Part shown: positions 1-9,017 of the stretch, one piece after another
Layout of the letters: every line of letters starts with the position of its first letter
Position numbering within the stretch: position 1 is the stretch's first letter
NCBI GenBank assembly: GCA_963775295.1
Contig: CAVZIK010000006.1
Location: forward strand, 2,914,001 to 2,978,000
DNA: 64,000 bases
Direction: 5' to 3'
Source of the DNA: JAMDEO01 sp963775295
GTDB taxonomy: Bacteria > Actinomycetota > Thermoleophilia > RBG-16-64-13
The notes under the pieces: generated by a model
Databases searched by the model: none
What the model was told of the DNA's origin: nothing
The model's input: only the letters and a program-made list of their open reading frames with translations
Made by a program: the position numbers and the translations under genes

Positions 1-1692
1 GAGGACCTGGCAGGCTTGCCGGGCTACGACGACCGAAGGCCCGTCGAAGCGAAGAGCCCGCCCGATAGTTTCGATCGTGGTGTCGACATCGAAGGGGTCC
101 ACCACCTCGACGAATTTCACCTGGCACGCGCGCGCCACGTCTTCAGGTTTGATGACCTCGGTCTGCTCCCCCCGTGCATTGACCCCGGTGGCCGGGTCTT
201 CCTGGAAGCCCGTCTGTCCGGTGATGGCGTTATCCAGGATGAGGAAGGTGGTCTGCGCCTTGTTGAAGACAGCGTTGACGAGCGAGGGCATGCCCGAATG
301 GAAGAACGTGGAGTCGCCAATATGAGCCACCGTCCGCGCTCCTATGGCTTGGGAGATGCCCTGGGCGAGTCCGAACGACCCTCCCATGCAGAGTTGGGTG
401 TCGTCGGAGCTCAGTGGTGCGAAGAAACCCAGTCCGTAGCAGCCGATGTCTCCGCTCCTGGGGACGTCCACTTTGAACTCCCGCTTGTACTTGCGTATGG
501 CGGCGCCTTCGGCATAGAGGGAGGCGCGATGGGGACAGCCCGAGCACAAAGCCGGCGGGCGAAGGGGAAGCAAGGGCATCGCCTCGGCGCCGATGCTATC
601 CAGTGCTCCGAAGTCCACGGGCATCTCCACTTCGAGGACTTTGGCCAGCGACTCCATGAGCCTCCGGGTGGAGAGTTCGCCGACCACAGGCACAACATCC
701 TTGCCGTGGATGACGCGGTCGATCTTGTTCTCCTGAGCAAACGACTTCACCTGCTGCTCCACGATCGGCTCGCCCTCTTCCACGATGAGTACCTGGGGCA
801 CCGATTCGAGAAGCTGCCCAACGAGACCCTCAGGGATGGGATATGTCATGCCCAGCTTCAGTATCGACACCTCGCCGGCAATACCCAGCCACTCGACTGC
901 CTCCTTCAAGTATGCCCATCCGAGGCCACAGGCGATGATCCCGAGCTTCGCGCCCTGAAGGGAATCCAACTTGTTGTAGGGAAATGTGTCGGCTGCCTTC
1001 TTGATGTTGTCCAGCCGCTCAAGCATTTCCAGCCGATGTCTCCGTGAGTTGGTGGGCTGGCACACCCAGCGGGAGGAGTCCTTTTCGAATTCCGCCGCTT
1101 GGTCCAGCCGGTCTATCTGTCCGAGAGTGACCTTGGATCGGGCATGGCTGAGCCTTGTGACCGACCTGAGCATCACAATCTGCCCCCACTCTTCCGAGAG
1201 CCTGAAGGCGTCCGCCATCATGTCCTTGGCTTCTTGTCCGGTGCTCGGCTCGAGGACCGGCAGATAACCCTGCCTGGCAACGTACCGGCTGTCTTGCTCG
1301 TTTTGAGAACTGTGCATCGATGGGTCGTCCGCGGCGACCAGCACCATCCCGCCTCCCACCCCCATGTTGCAGGCAGTCATAAGCGGATCATGGGCCACGT
1401 TCAGACCCACGTGCTTCATGGTGGTCATGGTTCTGACGCCGGTCATCGAGGCGGCATAGGCCACCTCAAACGCCACCTTCTCATTCACCGACCATTCGAC
1501 GTACATGTGCTTCAGGTCCCGGGCTGCGTCGATGACGGCCTGCCCGATCTCGCTGGACGGCGTTCCAGGATAGGACGCCAGGACTGTGACCCCGGCCTCG
1601 ACCGCTCCCCGAGCGATGGCCTCGTTGCCAAGGAGCAGAAGATCGGCGCCCGGCGCGTCCGAGGTGATAGTTACCTGTTCAGCCTGCTTCAT
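1..1692 (-). CDS. iorA: Indolepyruvate:ferredoxin oxidoreductase alpha subunit, 3' end cut by window
   Basis: The ATG at 1692 follows a GAGGAG ribosome-binding site and opens a frame of 564 codons that runs off the window without a stop. The N-terminus has the family's pyrimidine-domain pattern (GNEAIARGAVEAG, then SYPGTPSSEI), followed by WSVNEKVAFEVA and a TTMKHVGLN block. IorA oxidatively decarboxylates aryl-pyruvates to acyl-CoA, reducing ferredoxin through C-terminal 4Fe-4S clusters; those would lie outside the window. It is the last visible gene of the minus-strand operon and starts 29 bases after the UxaA-like large subunit. The beta subunit IorB is not seen here and could lie to the left. 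The substrate is not proven; the operon context with a molybdenum hydroxylase suggests a role other than plain aromatic amino acid fermentation. Confidence 0.85.
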   Translation of the reverse strand, partial: MKQAEQVTITSDAPGADLLLLGNEAIARGAVEAGVTVLASYPGTPSSEIGQAVIDAARDLKHMYVEWSVNEKVAFEVAYAASMTGVRTMTTMKHVGLNVAHDPLMTACNMGVGGGMVLVAADDPSMHSSQNEQDSRYVARQGYLPVLEPSTGQEAKDMMADAFRLSEEWGQIVMLRSVTRLSHARSKVTLGQIDRLDQAAEFEKDSSRWVCQPTNSRRHRLEMLERLDNIKKAADTFPYNKLDSLQGAKLGIIACGLGWAYLKEAVEWLGIAGEVSILKLGMTYPIPEGLVGQLLESVPQVLIVEEGEPIVEQQVKSFAQENKIDRVIHGKDVVPVVGELSTRRLMESLAKVLEVEMPVDFGALDSIGAEAMPLLPLRPPALCSGCPHRASLYAEGAAIRKYKREFKVDVPRSGDIGCYGLGFFAPLSSDDTQLCMGGSFGLAQGISQAIGARTVAHIGDSTFFHSGMPSLVNAVFNKAQTTFLILDNAITGQTGFQEDPATGVNARGEQTEVIKPEDVARACQVKFVEVVDPFDVDTTIETIGRALRFDGPSVVVARQACQVL

Positions 1693-1721
1693 ACTCAACT
1701 CCTCACTTTTGCCCGGCAACG

Positions 1722-2879
1722 TCACACTGCCGGACCGATCGAATGGATCCCGAACTCGTGATGCCCTAGACACTCGCTTCTCGTCAGTTCTCCCGATGCC
1801 ACACGCAAGATCTCGTCGAAAATCCTGCCTCCCATATCGGCCAGCGAGACATCCCCATCGAGGATCTCTCCGGCGTTGAGATCCATGTTGTCGCGCATTC
1901 TCTGATAGATCGCGCTGTTCGTGGTGACTTTGATCACCGGGGCGATCGCGGAGCCGAGCGGAGAGCCGCGGCCCGTGGTGAATACAATCACCTGGGCTCC
2001 CGCGGCCAGCATCCCCGTTATACAAACCGCGTCGAGCGCCGGGCCGTCCATTATCACAAGCCCTCTCTGGGAAGGCTTCTCGGCGTACCGCACCACCTCG
2101 CGGATAGGCGAGTTGCCTCCTTTGAGAACAGCGCCTAACGACTTCTCTTCCAACGTCGTAAGTCCGCCCTCGATGTTTCCAGGGGAGGGCTCGGTGCCGC
2201 GTACGTCGACCCCTGTCTCGAGGATCGCAGCCTCCATGTCGCCCACTACCTGAAAGATCCGCTCGCGGACCCGCTCGTCGACCGCCCGCCTGGCAAGCAC
2301 CTGCTCCGCCCCGATCATTTCGGGAACCTCTGTGATGATCACGGTGGCATCCTCGGCTACCAAGAGGTCACTGGCGACCCCCACTGCGGGATTCGCGGTC
2401 AGTCCCGAAAGGGTGTCGGAGCCGCCGCACTTCATCCCCACCACGAGTTGAGAGACCTCAACAGGACTGCGTAGATCCCTGGAGGCGATCTCCACCAGTC
2501 TCGACGCAGCTTCGCGCCCTTTGGCGATGGAGGCCGTCGTGCCCCCCTCCTGCTGGATGTTGACAATCTCGAACCTCTGTCCGGATCGTTCGAGCTCCGG
2601 CGCCAGAATTTCGGGCGTGAGCAGTTCGCAGCCAAGCCCTACAAGCAGGACTCCGCCCACGTTGGGGTTGGAGCAAAATCCGGCCATGGTGCGGATCATG
2701 TGCTCCCGCTCCGCGCCCAGATGCCCACAACCGTGAGGATGGGTGACGTAGACGGTACCGGAAACGGACTCGCTGATCTTCTGCGCCACCGCGGTGGCGC
2801 ATACGACCGTGGGAAACACCAGAACGTGGTTCCTCACTCCGACAGAGCCATTCGGCCTCAGATAGCCTTCGAACCTCAC
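1722..2879 (-). CDS. UxaA-family lyase, large (C-terminal) subunit
   Basis: This 385-residue protein matches the large domain of the altronate/galactarate dehydratase (UxaA) family, which also includes sulfolactate sulfo-lyase SuyB. Visible family marks are GYLRPNGSVGVRN at the N-terminus, THPHGCG near residue 48, and GMKCGGSDTLSGLTANPAVG in the middle, with cysteines expected to hold the metal or cluster. The GTG start overlaps the small-subunit stop as GTGA, so the two are translationally coupled. The family eliminates water or sulfite from 2-hydroxy acids with a beta leaving group. Which acid is used here cannot be read from sequence; the neighbours (molybdenum hydroxylase, IorA) match no pathway I know. 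Confidence 0.8.
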   Translation of the reverse strand: MRFEGYLRPNGSVGVRNHVLVFPTVVCATAVAQKISESVSGTVYVTHPHGCGHLGAEREHMIRTMAGFCSNPNVGGVLLVGLGCELLTPEILAPELERSGQRFEIVNIQQEGGTTASIAKGREAASRLVEIASRDLRSPVEVSQLVVGMKCGGSDTLSGLTANPAVGVASDLLVAEDATVIITEVPEMIGAEQVLARRAVDERVRERIFQVVGDMEAAILETGVDVRGTEPSPGNIEGGLTTLEEKSLGAVLKGGNSPIREVVRYAEKPSQRGLVIMDGPALDAVCITGMLAAGAQVIVFTTGRGSPLGSAIAPVIKVTTNSAIYQRMRDNMDLNAGEILDGDVSLADMGGRIFDEILRVASGELTRSECLGHHEFGIHSIGPAV

Positions 2880-3184
2880 GATCTGTCACCGCGTCCGCGG
2901 GCGCCTTCCAGATTGTGGATATGGACCCAATCGCCGGCCGCAATGGCCTTGGAAGCCGTACCGATGACCTCGCCATACTTGATGACGGGGCCACCCGCCG
3001 GAATGGCTACGAGTGCAAACTTGTGTCCGAAGGGAATGTCGCCGTTGACCGCCAACACATCCGCGGGATCGCCCGAACCAAGCCGGAGCAATTCCCCTCG
3101 CGCAATGGGTACCACCGAAGTGGCAACGTTATCACGGTCGTCGATGATGATGAACTTCTTGGTCAGCATACCTTCATCAGGCAT
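2876..3184 (-). CDS. UxaA-family lyase, small SAF-domain subunit
   Basis: This 102-residue protein is the separate SAF-domain half of the UxaA-type lyase. Near its end it has the conserved GDWVHIHNLEG motif, where the histidines are family-conserved. In many organisms this domain is the N-terminal part of one UxaA chain; here, as in SuyAB-type enzymes, it is a separate small gene just upstream of its partner. The start at 3184 has GAGGGG only a few bases upstream; an internal ATG at 3169 is the alternative and fits the homologous N-terminus (LTKKFIIIDDRDNVA) about as well. Confidence 0.75.
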   Translation of the reverse strand: MPDEGMLTKKFIIIDDRDNVATSVVPIARGELLRLGSGDPADVLAVNGDIPFGHKFALVAIPAGGPVIKYGEVIGTASKAIAAGDWVHIHNLEGARGRGDRS

Positions 3185-3244
3185 TTCCCCCTCTATGCCG
3201 CAGGGTCTTCCCCGTTGGCCGCCCAGGTGCTTAGGACTCCGGAA

Positions 3245-3520
3245 CTATCCTCCAGCCGCCAGCACCGCCACGATCAGTTCGTCGCCGTCCTCAACCGGCC
3301 GAGCGAATTCCGCCTTGAACATGCCCTCCGCGTTGACGAACACGTACACCCTCTTGAGCAACTTGCCGCGCGAGTCGAACATGAGCTTCTCGGCGCCGGG
3401 GTACCGTTTCACGAGGTCCTCGAGACACTCGCCCACGGTCGCCCCGACGACTCGGACATCGCCCGGGTCGTCGATGGCCTCGCGCAACTCCGGGTAGAAG
3501 ATCTTCACCTCGACGCTCAT
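3245..3520 (-). CDS. MoaD/ThiS-like beta-grasp sulfur carrier
   Basis: This 91-residue protein ends in the diagnostic Gly-Gly (VLAAGG) needed for adenylation and thiocarboxylate formation in MoaD and ThiS proteins. VYVFVNAEG followed by DGDELIVAVLAAGG is the usual late beta-strand arrangement. It lies 19 bases downstream of the FAD subunit of a molybdenum hydroxylase, so a role in molybdopterin synthesis or in sulfuration of this enzyme's cofactor is the natural inference. No moaE or moeB is in the window. Another MoaD-like gene lies at 27467 and a decayed one at 46033, so it may be a dedicated carrier rather than the housekeeping MoaD. Confidence 0.75.
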   Translation of the reverse strand: MSVEVKIFYPELREAIDDPGDVRVVGATVGECLEDLVKRYPGAEKLMFDSRGKLLKRVYVFVNAEGMFKAEFARPVEDGDELIVAVLAAGG

Positions 3521-3539
3521 AACCCGCGCGACCGGTCGC

Positions 3540-5912
3540 TCATTGCTCGGGGCAACAGGCCAGGATCGCCCTCTTTACCAGAGTCCGCGCTATTTGGATC
3601 TTGTATCGGTTGCTGAGGAGCGCGAACGCCTCCTCCATCCCAGCATCTGCGGCTTTCTCAGCATTGGCTTCATCCACGGGCTTACCGACCATGTACGTTT
3701 CGGCAGCCGTGACCCTGAAGGGAACGCCGTATACGGAGTTCAAACAGATCTTGGCCGACTTGACAGCGCCGTTAACGGTTTCGACCGCCGCCGCGCAGTT
3801 GACTATCGGAAAGTCTATGGATTTCCTGATCGCAAACTTCGTGAATGTGGACTTGGTATCCGGACCGGGCGCCGGAATCTCGAGTTCCACGACCAGTTCA
3901 CAGTCGTTGAGCACCGTGCTGGTGTTGACTCCCACCGAGAAGAACTCTTCGGCATCGAGAATCCGCTCGGTTGTCTTGACGGATGCACCCAGGGCCACCA
4001 GAACCGGGGCCAGATCCGAGGAGTTCACGGCCACGCAGCCGCAGTTGAAGCAACGGTTGGCCTCCACCTGGACCGCTTCGATGTCCAACGTGCCAGTCTC
4101 CTCGACGTTGATACTCTTGACCTTCTCCATGAGGGAGAGTTCCGGCACTTCCACCCGAGTGGAGGACTCCATGCACGCACTCGAGAACCGCTCCCCTATG
4201 GTACAGACCGGCGCGGCTTCGTCCGCCGCCGCAGTGAGACCCAAGAGTTCACGAGTGATGGCCTTGGCTGCGTCCCGCCCGGCGCTCACTGCCTCGGCGA
4301 CTGTCGCCGGACCGTTGACGAAGTCGCCGCCGGCGTAGACGCCTTTGCCCAACGCGTGGGTCGTCTTGTCGATCTTCAGTCTGCCCCTGTCATCTACAAA
4401 TTCGGCCGGCAGGAACGAGTAGTCCGGTCGCTCGACTATGGCCTTCATTACCGCATCGCAACGAATGGCGAACTCGGAACCCTCCACCTTGACCGGACGT
4501 GGCCTCCCACTCGCGTCCAACTCGCCCAGTTCCATCCGGCAGCAGGTCAGAGACACACCCTCAGCTTCCTCAACGGCTCCCACCGGCTGAGTCAGGAACT
4601 CAAATTTGACGCCTTCGTGCTCCGCCTTCTCGATCTCTTCGTCGAGCGCGGGCATCTCGTCCTTGGTGCGCCGGTAATAGATAATCGGCTGGGCGCCCAG
4701 TCTCAACAGGGAGCGGGCCACGTCGATCGCGGTATTGCCCCCGCCGATGACGCCCACGGTCTTGCCGGCCATATCTTCGGGATGCTCGTAGGCGCTGCGC
4801 AGAAAGTCGGTACCGGACATCAGACACTGCTCGCCCGCGATGCCGGCCTGCGTCTCCTGCCACGCCCCGCTGGCCACGAACACTGCATCGTAGACATCCA
4901 TGAGTTCTTGGAGCTTGCGTTTGTCGACCGGGGTCCCCGTTTTGAACTCGATGCCGGTGTTCTCGAAGGCCTGTACCTGCTTGCGCAGGACTTCTCTGGG
5001 AAGACGGTACGGCGGAATGCCGTAGGCAAGCAGTCCCCCGGCCTCGGGCATGCGCTCGAAGACGGTCACCTCGTGACCGGCCTGTCTGAGGTAGTAGGCA
5101 GCCGAGAGTCCGGCCGGACCGGAACCGATGACTGCCACCTTCTTCGAGGTGGTTTGCTTTGGAGCGTCGTAAAGCGTGGCGGCATTTTCGAGGACGTAAT
5201 CGCCCAGAAACCGCTCGACCTCACGGATAGACACGGACTCGTCAAACTCACCCCTAGCGCACTCCTGCTCGCACCAGTGGGGACAGACCCGACCGGTCAC
5301 GGCCGGAACCGGGTTTGTCTGAAGCAGGATCCCGGCGGCGGCAGCAGTGTCACCTTCCCGGATTTTGCCCAAGTATGTTGGGATGTCGATGCTGTTCGGG
5401 CAGGCTTTGCGGCAGGCCGTGGATTCGACTCTCGCCGCGCCGTAAATGGAGTGGTACCGGGAGTCCCCAGTCAGTGCGTAGCAGGCCTTACCGCCCTTGC
5501 GCAGGCAGTCGAACAGATTGTCTCCGACCCAGTAGTACCAACAGCGGTTGTTCTGACAGATGTTGCCCGCGACCGTACCCATCTCCCGGATGTGCGGGGA
5601 GGCGGTCCTGCGAGCGGCTTCGGCCAGTGCGGGATATTTGTCCTTCACCAAACCGTTTACTGCCAGGTCCTCCAGCCGGGTCAAGGCGCCAACGTGGAGC
5701 TTGTCGTTCTCCTCACGGACATAGTCGAGGCCCGGGATGCTTTTGATGTCGACCAACACCTCCGGGTAGCCGGCATCCGGCAGGATACCGTCCTTCATCT
5801 CGCCCAACAGATCGGTGCCGCCAGCGATGATGCGCCCCCTCCCTTTGTATTCCTCAAGGATGGCGGCGGCTTGTTCTACGGTCTCGGCGCTTACGTGCCT
5901 GAATTTCTTCAT
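3540..5912 (-). CDS. Molybdenum hydroxylase FAD subunit with a GltD-like NAD(P)H oxidoreductase inserted in it
   Basis: This 790-residue protein is a nested fusion. Residues 1-158 are the first half of a xanthine dehydrogenase/4-hydroxybenzoyl-CoA reductase-type FAD subunit (RIIAGGTDLL at 27-36; MGTVAGNICQNNRCWYYW from 111). Residues 160-624 are a complete GltD-like module: Fe-S cysteines 167, 171, 210, 214 and 218, an FAD Rossmann motif VIGSGPAGLSAAYY near 261, a second dinucleotide motif VIGGGNTAID near 388, and YAGGDFVNGPATVAEAV near 526. Residues 626-790 resume the FAD subunit (CVAVNSSDLAPVLVALGA). The loop pattern C136-x7-C144 and C626 resembles the extra 4Fe-4S loop of 4-hydroxybenzoyl-CoA reductase beta, so the insertion sits inside that loop. 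Electrons could pass between NAD(P)H and the molybdenum enzyme within one chain (inference). The gene starts 36 bases after the molybdopterin subunit and has an AGAGGAG site. Confidence 0.85.
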   Translation of the reverse strand: MKKFRHVSAETVEQAAAILEEYKGRGRIIAGGTDLLGEMKDGILPDAGYPEVLVDIKSIPGLDYVREENDKLHVGALTRLEDLAVNGLVKDKYPALAEAARRTASPHIREMGTVAGNICQNNRCWYYWVGDNLFDCLRKGGKACYALTGDSRYHSIYGAARVESTACRKACPNSIDIPTYLGKIREGDTAAAAGILLQTNPVPAVTGRVCPHWCEQECARGEFDESVSIREVERFLGDYVLENAATLYDAPKQTTSKKVAVIGSGPAGLSAAYYLRQAGHEVTVFERMPEAGGLLAYGIPPYRLPREVLRKQVQAFENTGIEFKTGTPVDKRKLQELMDVYDAVFVASGAWQETQAGIAGEQCLMSGTDFLRSAYEHPEDMAGKTVGVIGGGNTAIDVARSLLRLGAQPIIYYRRTKDEMPALDEEIEKAEHEGVKFEFLTQPVGAVEEAEGVSLTCCRMELGELDASGRPRPVKVEGSEFAIRCDAVMKAIVERPDYSFLPAEFVDDRGRLKIDKTTHALGKGVYAGGDFVNGPATVAEAVSAGRDAAKAITRELLGLTAAADEAAPVCTIGERFSSACMESSTRVEVPELSLMEKVKSINVEETGTLDIEAVQVEANRCFNCGCVAVNSSDLAPVLVALGASVKTTERILDAEEFFSVGVNTSTVLNDCELVVELEIPAPGPDTKSTFTKFAIRKSIDFPIVNCAAAVETVNGAVKSAKICLNSVYGVPFRVTAAETYMVGKPVDEANAEKAADAGMEEAFALLSNRYKIQIARTLVKRAILACCPEQ

Positions 5913-5948
5913 CTAAGTTGTCTCCTCTTAAGACCGGAGTCCGACCGG

Positions 5949-8420
5949 CTACGCTTTGCCGAGCGCTTTTAGCACCCGGTCCGGTGTTATCGGGAAGCCT
6001 TCGACCCACACGCCGATGGCGTTCTGTACGGCCGGGCCGATGAGCGCCGGCACCACTGTGGCGACGTCCTCGCCGATACCTACCGAGCCATATGGGCCGT
6101 AGCCCATTCCGGTCTCCACCATGATGGTTTCGATGTCCCCGTAGTCCATCATCGTGGGGATCTTGTAGTTGAGAAGGTTGCCGTTGAGCATGATCCCGGT
6201 GCGCTCGTCGTAGACGACCTCTTCCGTCATGCCCCTGCCGATCGCCATGATGGCGCCGCCATAGGCCTGACCCTCACAGCCGTCCCAGTTGATGACCTTG
6301 CCGACATCGTTAACCGTGACCACCTTGATGATGTCCACCTGTCCGGTTTCCGGGTCCACCTCGACCTCCATGAAGTGGGCCTGGCGGCAGAAACGGAGCC
6401 TTACTCCCAGATAGCATCCGCGTTGGATGTGCCAGCCGTGATCGAATATGGGCGGTGTCCCCCTATATGGATAGGAGATACCTTCCTTGCCCACCAGCAG
6501 GGGCTCGCCGACAGTGGAGGTCATGGGGCCCTGTGCGCCACTGGGACCGATAAAGTCGGCGATGGTCATGCTGTTGACCGGATTGGCCTTTTCGAAGATC
6601 ACGCCGTCTTTGACCTCGAGTTCCTCCGGCCGCTTGTCGGGAAAAGCCGGTGGAAAACCCGTAAGTTGTGTGACCGCACGCGGCTCCACCGCAATCTCCA
6701 GCAGCTTCTGTTTCAGTACCCGGGCGGCGTTCCGAACCGCCCAGCCGTTGACCGTGAGGTTGGTGGAGGTGTCGGGGGTCATAGTGAAGAAGCCGGCGTC
6801 TTCGGTATGCTTGAAGCGCACGGTCTCCAGCGGGACTCCCAATTCGTCGGCTGCGATCTGACAGTACGCGGTCTCCGCGTTCACCCCCACGTCCGCGCGG
6901 CACCCTAGGATCGTCACCGAGCCGTCGTTGCGCTCGAAATACATGCCGATCTCGCTCGAGCCGGCCGAATCTTCCCACTCGTGCGTCCAGGTGAAACCCA
7001 GCCCGTGCAGCCTACCGTTGGACAGTTTCTTGACTCCTGGAGCATGCCGCTTCTCGTCCCAACCGATAGCGGCTTTGCCTTTCTCCACACACTCCTTCAG
7101 GCTGTCCCTGACTTCGAAGCCTAGCTCGGCCTTTCTGGCGTTCAGCCACTCCATGTCGTGTCCTTCGGCGCCGTCGTTCAAGAGTGAAACCTCGACGGGG
7201 TCCATTCCCAGTTCGTCGGCCACCCGGTTGAACACCAGATTCACCGTGTAACAGTTGATGTTCATCTCACAGCGCGTAGGCACGGTATGACCCTTGTTGA
7301 CCCACGCCGCTTCGTTCCTGCCGGCTATGTGCGGAATCTTCGTGTTCTCGATCAAGTGAGCCACGATGCCGAATGTCGGCATGTCCTGGTTGAGAGTCAC
7401 CGCCCGCTCAGACACGGCGGTGATGGTGCCGTTGAGCTTGAATCCCACTTTGACGTAGAAGACGCCGGAGTCCATGTTGCCGCCGTAGAAGTCCTCCCGG
7501 CGATCGAAGGCCCACTTGACAGGCCGGTTGGTCCGCTTCGAGGCGAGTGCCGCGAGATATGTGCCGCCCAAGTTCCAGGCCATCTGGCTCCATCCACCGA
7601 AGGATGCCCCCTGATACGGGCAGTGGATGTCGATCTTGCTCATGGGGATGCCGCCGAACCAGGTGGAAATCGCTCGCTTGGCGATATGCGGACGTTGCTG
7701 TTTCACCCATACTTCCGCGAAGTCGCCGTTCCATCTCCATACTCCGCAAGGACGCTCGGGTCCTACCCAGGTGTTAAGTCCATACGTCCACTTGAACTCG
7801 ACGACCTTGTCGGCCTCGGCGAAACCTTTCTCGACGTCGCCGTGTCCCTCGTTGTGGACCATCCACATATTGGAATCGGGGAATTCTTCCGGATTGGTGA
7901 GAGGAGCGCCGGGCTTTATGGCCTTCTCGACGTCGAGCAAGAAGGGACGCTGTTCCCACTCCACTTTGATGACCTTGAGAGCGTTCTCGGCGATCTCCTC
8001 GTTGTCGGCGACCACGAAGGCACCCACCTCCTCGCCCTGGAAGTGAGCCACCCCTGGAAGCGCCGCCACGCTGTTCAGTTCGTGCCCGCTGACGGCCACT
8101 CCCTCTGCCAGTTCAGGGTCGTCGTATCGAAGCACGCAACGGACCCCGGGCATCCTTTCGGCCTCGGACGTGTCCATGCTGAGGATCTTGGCGTGCGGAT
8201 AGGGCGAGGTAAGAAACCGCGCGAACAACATGCCGGGCAACTGCACGTCTATGGTGTACCTGGCGGCGCCGGTGGCCTTCTCGCGTCCGTCATTCCGCAG
8301 AACGCCCCTCCGGCCGATAGCCTTGTAATCCTCCAGAGGAAATGGATCCGCGACCTTGTTGTCGAAGGCCTCCCGCATCCGCTGCCGCTGGTCGACCTTT
8401 TTCGGTTGATCGTCAGACAT
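5949..8420 (-). CDS. Molybdopterin-binding large subunit of a xanthine dehydrogenase-family hydroxylase
   Basis: This 823-residue subunit carries the molybdenum cofactor. It has the family's N-terminal ald_Xan_dh domain (VLRNDGREKATGAARYTID), the CPYQGASFGGW block, and the catalytic glutamate in GSVGIGEDVA (about E784), which activates the hydroxylating oxygen ligand. The enzyme type hydroxylates (or, in the 4-hydroxybenzoyl-CoA reductase branch, dehydroxylates) aromatic or heterocyclic rings or oxidises aldehydes; I cannot name the substrate. It overlaps the [2Fe-2S] subunit by 8 bases and precedes the FAD/GltD fusion, giving small-large-medium gene order. A GGAGGT site lies 7 bases before the ATG. 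Confidence 0.9.
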   Translation of the reverse strand: MSDDQPKKVDQRQRMREAFDNKVADPFPLEDYKAIGRRGVLRNDGREKATGAARYTIDVQLPGMLFARFLTSPYPHAKILSMDTSEAERMPGVRCVLRYDDPELAEGVAVSGHELNSVAALPGVAHFQGEEVGAFVVADNEEIAENALKVIKVEWEQRPFLLDVEKAIKPGAPLTNPEEFPDSNMWMVHNEGHGDVEKGFAEADKVVEFKWTYGLNTWVGPERPCGVWRWNGDFAEVWVKQQRPHIAKRAISTWFGGIPMSKIDIHCPYQGASFGGWSQMAWNLGGTYLAALASKRTNRPVKWAFDRREDFYGGNMDSGVFYVKVGFKLNGTITAVSERAVTLNQDMPTFGIVAHLIENTKIPHIAGRNEAAWVNKGHTVPTRCEMNINCYTVNLVFNRVADELGMDPVEVSLLNDGAEGHDMEWLNARKAELGFEVRDSLKECVEKGKAAIGWDEKRHAPGVKKLSNGRLHGLGFTWTHEWEDSAGSSEIGMYFERNDGSVTILGCRADVGVNAETAYCQIAADELGVPLETVRFKHTEDAGFFTMTPDTSTNLTVNGWAVRNAARVLKQKLLEIAVEPRAVTQLTGFPPAFPDKRPEELEVKDGVIFEKANPVNSMTIADFIGPSGAQGPMTSTVGEPLLVGKEGISYPYRGTPPIFDHGWHIQRGCYLGVRLRFCRQAHFMEVEVDPETGQVDIIKVVTVNDVGKVINWDGCEGQAYGGAIMAIGRGMTEEVVYDERTGIMLNGNLLNYKIPTMMDYGDIETIMVETGMGYGPYGSVGIGEDVATVVPALIGPAVQNAIGVWVEGFPITPDRVLKALGKA

Positions 8421-8922
8421 TGCCGTTACCTCCCCGCAGAACCTTGGCGGCTTCCATGATCGCTTTGATATGGGCGGGGTAGGTTCCGCACCGGCACAGG
8501 TTGCCGACCATGGCCTCCTTGATCTCTTCTATCGAGGGGTTCGGGTTCCGATCGAGCAGAGCCTTGGAGGTAACGATGAAGCCGGGAGTACAGAAGCCGC
8601 ACTGCATGCAGCTGTATTTGATGTATGCATCGATGAGGGGATGATTCGCCTTGGCGATGCCTTCCACCGTCTCGATGGGCCTGTCCCCACATTCGATGGC
8701 CAGCATCATGCACGAGAGGACCGGCCTGCCCTCCATGATGACGCTGCAGGCGCCGCAGGCGCCTTCAGCGCAGAATTCCTTGGTGCCGGCCAGCCCGAGT
8801 TTCTCCATGAGCACGTACTGCAGGGTCCACTGCGGCTCCACGACGATTTCGTGGACCTCTCCGTTCACGAGAAGCGTGACGGTGTCTCGGGACACCGGGC
8901 GTTTCTCCTCAAGTGTCGACAT
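8413..8922 (-). CDS. [2Fe-2S] small subunit of the molybdenum hydroxylase
   Basis: This 169-residue protein has the two-cluster layout of xanthine dehydrogenase small subunits: a plant-type ferredoxin domain with CAEGACGACSV and then a helical domain with CMQCGFCTPG and GNLCRCGTY. It passes electrons between the molybdenum centre and the FAD subunit. It is the first gene of the operon that runs down to iorA and starts after GGGAGGAAG. The 95 bases upstream contain a perfect TTGACA on the minus strand at 8968-8973, but I see no good -10 element at the right distance. Confidence 0.92.
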   Translation of the reverse strand: MSTLEEKRPVSRDTVTLLVNGEVHEIVVEPQWTLQYVLMEKLGLAGTKEFCAEGACGACSVIMEGRPVLSCMMLAIECGDRPIETVEGIAKANHPLIDAYIKYSCMQCGFCTPGFIVTSKALLDRNPNPSIEEIKEAMVGNLCRCGTYPAHIKAIMEAAKVLRGGNGNV

Positions 8923-9017
8923 CTATCTTCCTCCCAATTCCGAACTCACCCATTCAACTCGTCTGTGTGTCAACTGCCCGGTCCCCTTCCAATGCAGGTT
9001 CAGGAACCGCCCCTACT

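Noticed and set aside
3543..5972. 809-codon open frame on the plus strand opposite the FAD/GltD fusion
   Set aside because: It is an antisense by-product of GC-rich codon usage; the minus-strand protein has full domain motifs and the plus-strand translation has none.
8968..8973. Perfect TTGACA upstream of the molybdenum hydroxylase operon
   Set aside because: No acceptable -10 element lies 16-18 bases downstream, so I do not call a promoter.
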